Part shown: positions 60,993 through 64,000 of the stretch, one piece after another | How positions within the stretch are numbered: position 1 is the first letter of the stretch | How the letters are laid out: every line of letters starts with the position of its first letter | Translations under genes and position numbers: made by a program | Assembly: GCA_965603365.1 (NCBI GenBank) | Contig: CBFDCR010000016.1 | Location: 1 to 64,000 of the forward strand | DNA: 64,000 nt | Direction of reading: 5' to 3' | DNA from: JAHELQ01 sp965603365 | GTDB lineage: Bacteria; Acidobacteriota; Aminicenantia; UBA2199 | The notes under the pieces: model-generated | Databases searched by the model: none | What the model was told of the DNA's origin: nothing | Seen by the model: only the letters and a program-made list of their open reading frames with translations

Positions 60993-63139
60993 TTCCCGGA
61001 GATTCGCCTCCGGATGACCGAGTAAATCCCTTTTGTCGTTTTAAATCCCTTGTAGATCTTCTTCAATTGAGCGACGTCCTTAACCTCAAAAGTGAGGCGG
61101 ATGCGGCTCATATTCTGGCTGATGTTTTCACTCGATAGTTTCTTGATATTGGAGCTGGCCTCGGCGGTAATTTTGGAAATGGTACTCAATATGCCGGGTT
61201 TGTCCGAAACGATCAGGTCGTACCTGGCCATGAACACGTAATCCTCCGCTTTATTCCATTTCACCGCTTTCAGCCTTGAGGGCAGGACATTCTTCAGGCT
61301 GGCGCACTCTTTGCGGTGAACCACCAGCCCCCTTTTCTGGGTCATATAGCCCACGATGTCGGCTCCCTTTATGGGATTGCAGCAGCGGGCAAATACGATG
61401 TCAATATCCTGGTAGCCTTCGACGTTGACCAGCTTGTAGGCCTGCGATGTTTTTTTGGGAATCCTTCTAATCGGCTCAATTTCTTCGGTATCCAGCTCCG
61501 GGAACAGTGTGCTCAAAGTCTTTTTGTCCAGCAGCCGTTTGCCTGAGCCGATGTCTCTGTTAAACGTCTCCACATCGTTATAGTGGAGTTTTTTGACCTT
61601 TCCCAGGAGGTCCTCTTCACTGAATTTGATCCGGTGCTTCTTTTTGTACTCCCGCAGAATTCTGGCCCAGGTCCGCCTGCCCTTTTCGACATTGAGGTTG
61701 TGTTCCCTTTTCTGAATAAATCCGGCAATATTTTTCCGGGCCTTGTTGGTGACCACATACTTGAGCCAATCGGCACTGGGGCTGCTGTTTTTTGAGGTTA
61801 ATATTTCCACGGTATCCCCGGATTTCAGGACAGTTCTCAGGGGAACCAGATGTTCATTCACGATCGCCCCCTTGCATCGATTGCCGATTTCCGTGTGCAC
61901 CGCGTAGGCGAAGTCGATGGGGGTAGCGCCGACCCTCAGGTTGATGACCTTCCCCTTGGGCGTAAATACGTAGATTTCGGCCGGCCTCAGGTCTCGTTTG
62001 ACCATCGACAGAAATTCCTGGGGATCGGGATTACTTTTATGGGTATCGATCAAATCACGAAACCACTGCAGCCGGTGATCATCCCCGATAGAGGAAATTC
62101 CCTCCTTGTATTTCCAGTGGGCGGCGATGCCTTCTTCGGCGATTCTGTGCATCTCTTTGGTTCTGATCTGGATTTCGAATTTGGTCCCCTCCCTGGTAAA
62201 GAGGGTGGTATGGATCGACTGGTAACCATTGCTTTTGGGATTAGAGATAAAGTCACTCCATTTAGAGGGAATCGACTGCCAGTTCTTGTTTTGCAAAATT
62301 TCGCTCAAAATGGCATAACAATTGGCCACACTACTGGTTATGATGCGCAGCGCGATGAGATCGTAGACCATGTCCAGGCTGATGTTCTGTCTTTTAATTT
62401 TTCGATATATGGAGATCTCCCTCTTAATCCGGTTCTGGATCTCCCCCTTGACATTCAACTTTTTCAATATGGCGGTAATTTCCTTTTTGACGTTCAGCAG
62501 TTGGGACATGACCCACTCTTTTTTGCCTTCCAGTTCTCTTCTGATTTGTTCATATTCTTCGGGGTAGGCATATCTAAAAGAGATATTTTCCAATTCGTCC
62601 TTGATTTTCCCCATCCCCAGCCGGTAGGCAATGGGCGCATAAATTTCCAGGGTCTCCCGGGCGATTCTTACCCTCTTTCCCTCCGGCAGGGCGTCGAGGG
62701 TGCGTACGTTGTGGATCCGGTCCGCCAGTTTAATCAAGATCACCCGGACATCGTTGGTCATGGCAATGATCATCTTTTTCAGGGTTTCGGCCCTGGCGCT
62801 GTCGGTGTCGATATCCGATATTTTCGAGATCTTGGTCACCCCCCAGACCAGGTCTCCGATCTCTTTGCCGAATTGTTCCGTGATGTCTTCAATCGTATAG
62901 TCGGTATCTTCGATGATATCGTGCAGCAGCCCGGCGGCAATGGAAATTTCATCTAAGTGCATATCCGCCAGGGTGGCGGCCACGGCCAGGGGATGGATGA
63001 TATAGGGCTCGTTGGTGGCCCGCCGCTGGTTCATATGGGCGCTGGCGGCCACCGAGTAGGCCTTTTTCAACAATTCGGTGTTGGCATTCTTGTAGTAGCT
63101 CGACACCTTCTCCTGAAGTTCAAAAAATCTCTTTATCAT
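60989..63139 (-). CDS. RelA/SpoT-family (p)ppGpp synthetase/hydrolase
   Basis: A 716-residue long RSH protein. The HD hydrolase domain (about 40-145) has NEPYIIHPLAVA and LLHDIIEDTDYTIEDI; the synthetase domain (about 225-340) has DLIALRIIT and NGYQSIHTTLF; TGS (about 385-445) has VFTPKGKVINL and DFAYAVHTEIGNRCKGA; a zinc-finger-like helical region has FARCCNPIKGADIVGYMT; the ACT domain ends it (about 640-716). The HD residues are intact, so it is probably bifunctional and controls the stringent response. Minus-strand TATATAT near 63178 may hold its -10. Confidence 0.96.
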   Translation of the reverse strand: MIKRFFELQEKVSSYYKNANTELLKKAYSVAASAHMNQRRATNEPYIIHPLAVAATLADMHLDEISIAAGLLHDIIEDTDYTIEDITEQFGKEIGDLVWGVTKISKISDIDTDSARAETLKKMIIAMTNDVRVILIKLADRIHNVRTLDALPEGKRVRIARETLEIYAPIAYRLGMGKIKDELENISFRYAYPEEYEQIRRELEGKKEWVMSQLLNVKKEITAILKKLNVKGEIQNRIKREISIYRKIKRQNISLDMVYDLIALRIITSSVANCYAILSEILQNKNWQSIPSKWSDFISNPKSNGYQSIHTTLFTREGTKFEIQIRTKEMHRIAEEGIAAHWKYKEGISSIGDDHRLQWFRDLIDTHKSNPDPQEFLSMVKRDLRPAEIYVFTPKGKVINLRVGATPIDFAYAVHTEIGNRCKGAIVNEHLVPLRTVLKSGDTVEILTSKNSSPSADWLKYVVTNKARKNIAGFIQKREHNLNVEKGRRTWARILREYKKKHRIKFSEEDLLGKVKKLHYNDVETFNRDIGSGKRLLDKKTLSTLFPELDTEEIEPIRRIPKKTSQAYKLVNVEGYQDIDIVFARCCNPIKGADIVGYMTQKRGLVVHRKECASLKNVLPSRLKAVKWNKAEDYVFMARYDLIVSDKPGILSTISKITAEASSNIKKLSSENISQNMSRIRLTFEVKDVAQLKKIYKGFKTTKGIYSVIRRRISGN

Positions 63140-63246
63140 TTTCGTTTCGCGCTTCCTATTTCCTATTTCGCTTTACATATATATATAATCTAATTCCCCC
63201 CGATTATCAACTCCGAAAAAGTCAATAATACAATTTTATATTACTA

Positions 63247-63275
63247 TTGATTTTTCCCCAAAAATTCAATAGAAT
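63247..63275 (+). promoter_or_regulatory. Promoter of the terminal propeller gene
   Basis: TTGATT (63247-63252), 17-bp spacer, TAGAAT (63270-63275). Expected start near 63282, before the GGAGGA ribosome binding site at 63305-63310. Confidence 0.5.
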
Positions 63276-63316
63276 ATCATCATCAAAACAACAGACATGA
63301 ATATGGAGGAATTGTG

Positions 63317-64000
63317 ATGAGAAAATTTTTGCTTTTTTTTATGGTCTTGCTGCTAATCACCGCAGCCCACGGCAAGAAGATTGCCCAACTGGTGGAGCTG
63401 TCGCGGCCCCAACTGATGGAAGTGGAGAACGATAAGTTGTTTGTCACCGAGGGGGTAAACATCTACATTTACTCGTTAAAAAACTTCTCCCTGATCAAAA
63501 AGTTCGGCAAAGACGGAGAAGGCCCCCGGGAATTCAAGATCAACCCCTTCGGCGTCGGCCAGTTGTTGATAGCCGTCTATAACAATAACCTTTACGTCAA
63601 CAGCCACGGCAAACTCAGCTACTTCACCCTCGAGGGGGAGTTTATTAAAGAGATCAAGGTACCCCCCTTCCAGGTGTTTCTGCCCGCTAAGGATAAGTTT
63701 GCGGCCAGCGGCATGGCCCCAGGTCAGGGCAATCAATTCTTATTGACCGTGGGCCTGTACGATACCAACTTTAAGCAGCTAAAAGAACTCTACCGTTCCG
63801 ATATGACCGTCGGCCCTTCGGCCAGTTTTAATTTCCCTACGGCCATATTTCTCTATTACCCCTACAAAGACCGCATCTATGTGGCGGCCGGTAAAGAGGG
63901 CTTTGTCATCGATGTGTTCGACCTCCAGGGGAAAAGACTGTACCGCATAGAGAAGGAGTACAAACCCCTGAAAGTACCGGAAAACTACCGGGAACAAATT
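63317..64000 (+). CDS. Six-bladed beta-propeller-like exported protein (3' end outside window)
   Basis: The first 228 residues of a protein starting ATG 63317 (GTG one codon earlier) behind GGAGGA. Signal peptide about 1-19. Strand patterns such as VTEGVNIYIYSLKNFSLIKK, FGKDGEGPREFK, and VFDLQGKRLYRIEKEYKP are of the six-bladed propeller/NHL type; GEGPREF is the family landmark also seen in modified form at 18700. It runs off the window edge. Related to the propeller at 17859-18914. Confidence 0.75.
   Translation, partial: MRKFLLFFMVLLLITAAHGKKIAQLVELSRPQLMEVENDKLFVTEGVNIYIYSLKNFSLIKKFGKDGEGPREFKINPFGVGQLLIAVYNNNLYVNSHGKLSYFTLEGEFIKEIKVPPFQVFLPAKDKFAASGMAPGQGNQFLLTVGLYDTNFKQLKELYRSDMTVGPSASFNFPTAIFLYYPYKDRIYVAAGKEGFVIDVFDLQGKRLYRIEKEYKPLKVPENYREQI

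Noticed and set aside
61850..62956. 368-codon open frame antisense to the RelA/SpoT gene
   Set aside because: Mirror of a conserved coding region with no protein family; same explanation applies to 827-1606, 1754-2326 and 15515-16189.
1..64000. tRNA, rRNA or complete insertion sequences
   Set aside because: I scanned the intergenic gaps by eye and saw no cloverleaf with a CCA-adjacent stem, no rRNA and no transposase frame; a covariance search would be more sensitive.

Overview
The window is about 64 kb of a mid-GC, Gram-negative chromosome. Outer-membrane beta-barrels ending in aromatic residues, TonB components, a porin-cytochrome cluster and a GWxTD-domain protein with a TPR tail point to the Acidobacteriota, most plausibly Candidatus Aminicenantes. 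That assignment is inference from family content: there is no rRNA gene, and I see no tRNA genes, CRISPR array or intact transposase.

Layout. 0-0.3 kb: a 21-bp-periodic repeat tract. 0.35-7.2 kb (minus): the conserved rpmH-rnpA-yidD-yidC-jag-mnmE-mnmG block followed by an XRE regulator; rnpA is split by a frameshift at a nine-T run. 7.5-16.4 kb (plus): a Cache-type sensor kinase, a sigma-54 activator and a lone receiver protein, then a predicted extracellular electron conduit (MtrA-like decaheme cytochrome, MtrB-like barrel, large decaheme cytochrome made of two pentaheme halves) behind a well-formed sigma-54 promoter. 16.5-20.3 kb: a CBS protein, a propeller/redoxin/Cys-rich-peptide operon, two gene ruins and a second, strictly 21-bp-periodic tract. 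20.5-26.2 kb: a PhoR/PhoB-like pair, a Pho-box-like site, a TonB-dependent receptor, RseC and a PstS-like protein. 26.3-31 kb (minus): a kinase with CXXCH motifs in its sensor domain, a sigma-54 activator, an archaemetzincin, and a Cys-rich GcvH-like protein that lacks the lipoyl lysine and has its own sigma-54-type promoter.

31.2-40.2 kb: sulfatase-fold lipoprotein, HAD phosphatase, a small membrane/zinc-ribbon operon, pilT-alaS-lytic transglycosylase and a lipid kinase. 40.3-44.2 kb: a four-gene restriction-modification cassette. 44.2-53.7 kb: GWxTD protein, membrane phosphatase-fold protein, FHA protein, proS, CtpA-type protease, then an ECF sigma gene with an in-frame amber codon, its anti-sigma factor and a TonB-like protein. 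53.8-56.3 kb: an antitoxin remnant, two divergent HigBA-type modules flanked by a direct repeat, and a third 21-bp tract. 56.3-64 kb: B12-binding radical SAM protein, outer-membrane protein, queH, a TIR-like/Nudix fusion, a RelA/SpoT protein, and the start of another propeller gene.

Four cross-cutting observations stand out. (1) Three unrelated-looking tracts share an exact or near-exact 21-bp period with one A-rich block per period. (2) At least eight genes have a -10 hexamer ending 6-7 nt before the start codon, so their mRNAs should be leaderless. (3) Two sigma-54 activators each lie near a good sigma-54 promoter, linking redox sensing to the cytochrome conduit and to the GcvH-like protein. 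(4) A TIR-like/Nudix fusion is a candidate nucleotide-metabolising conflict protein.
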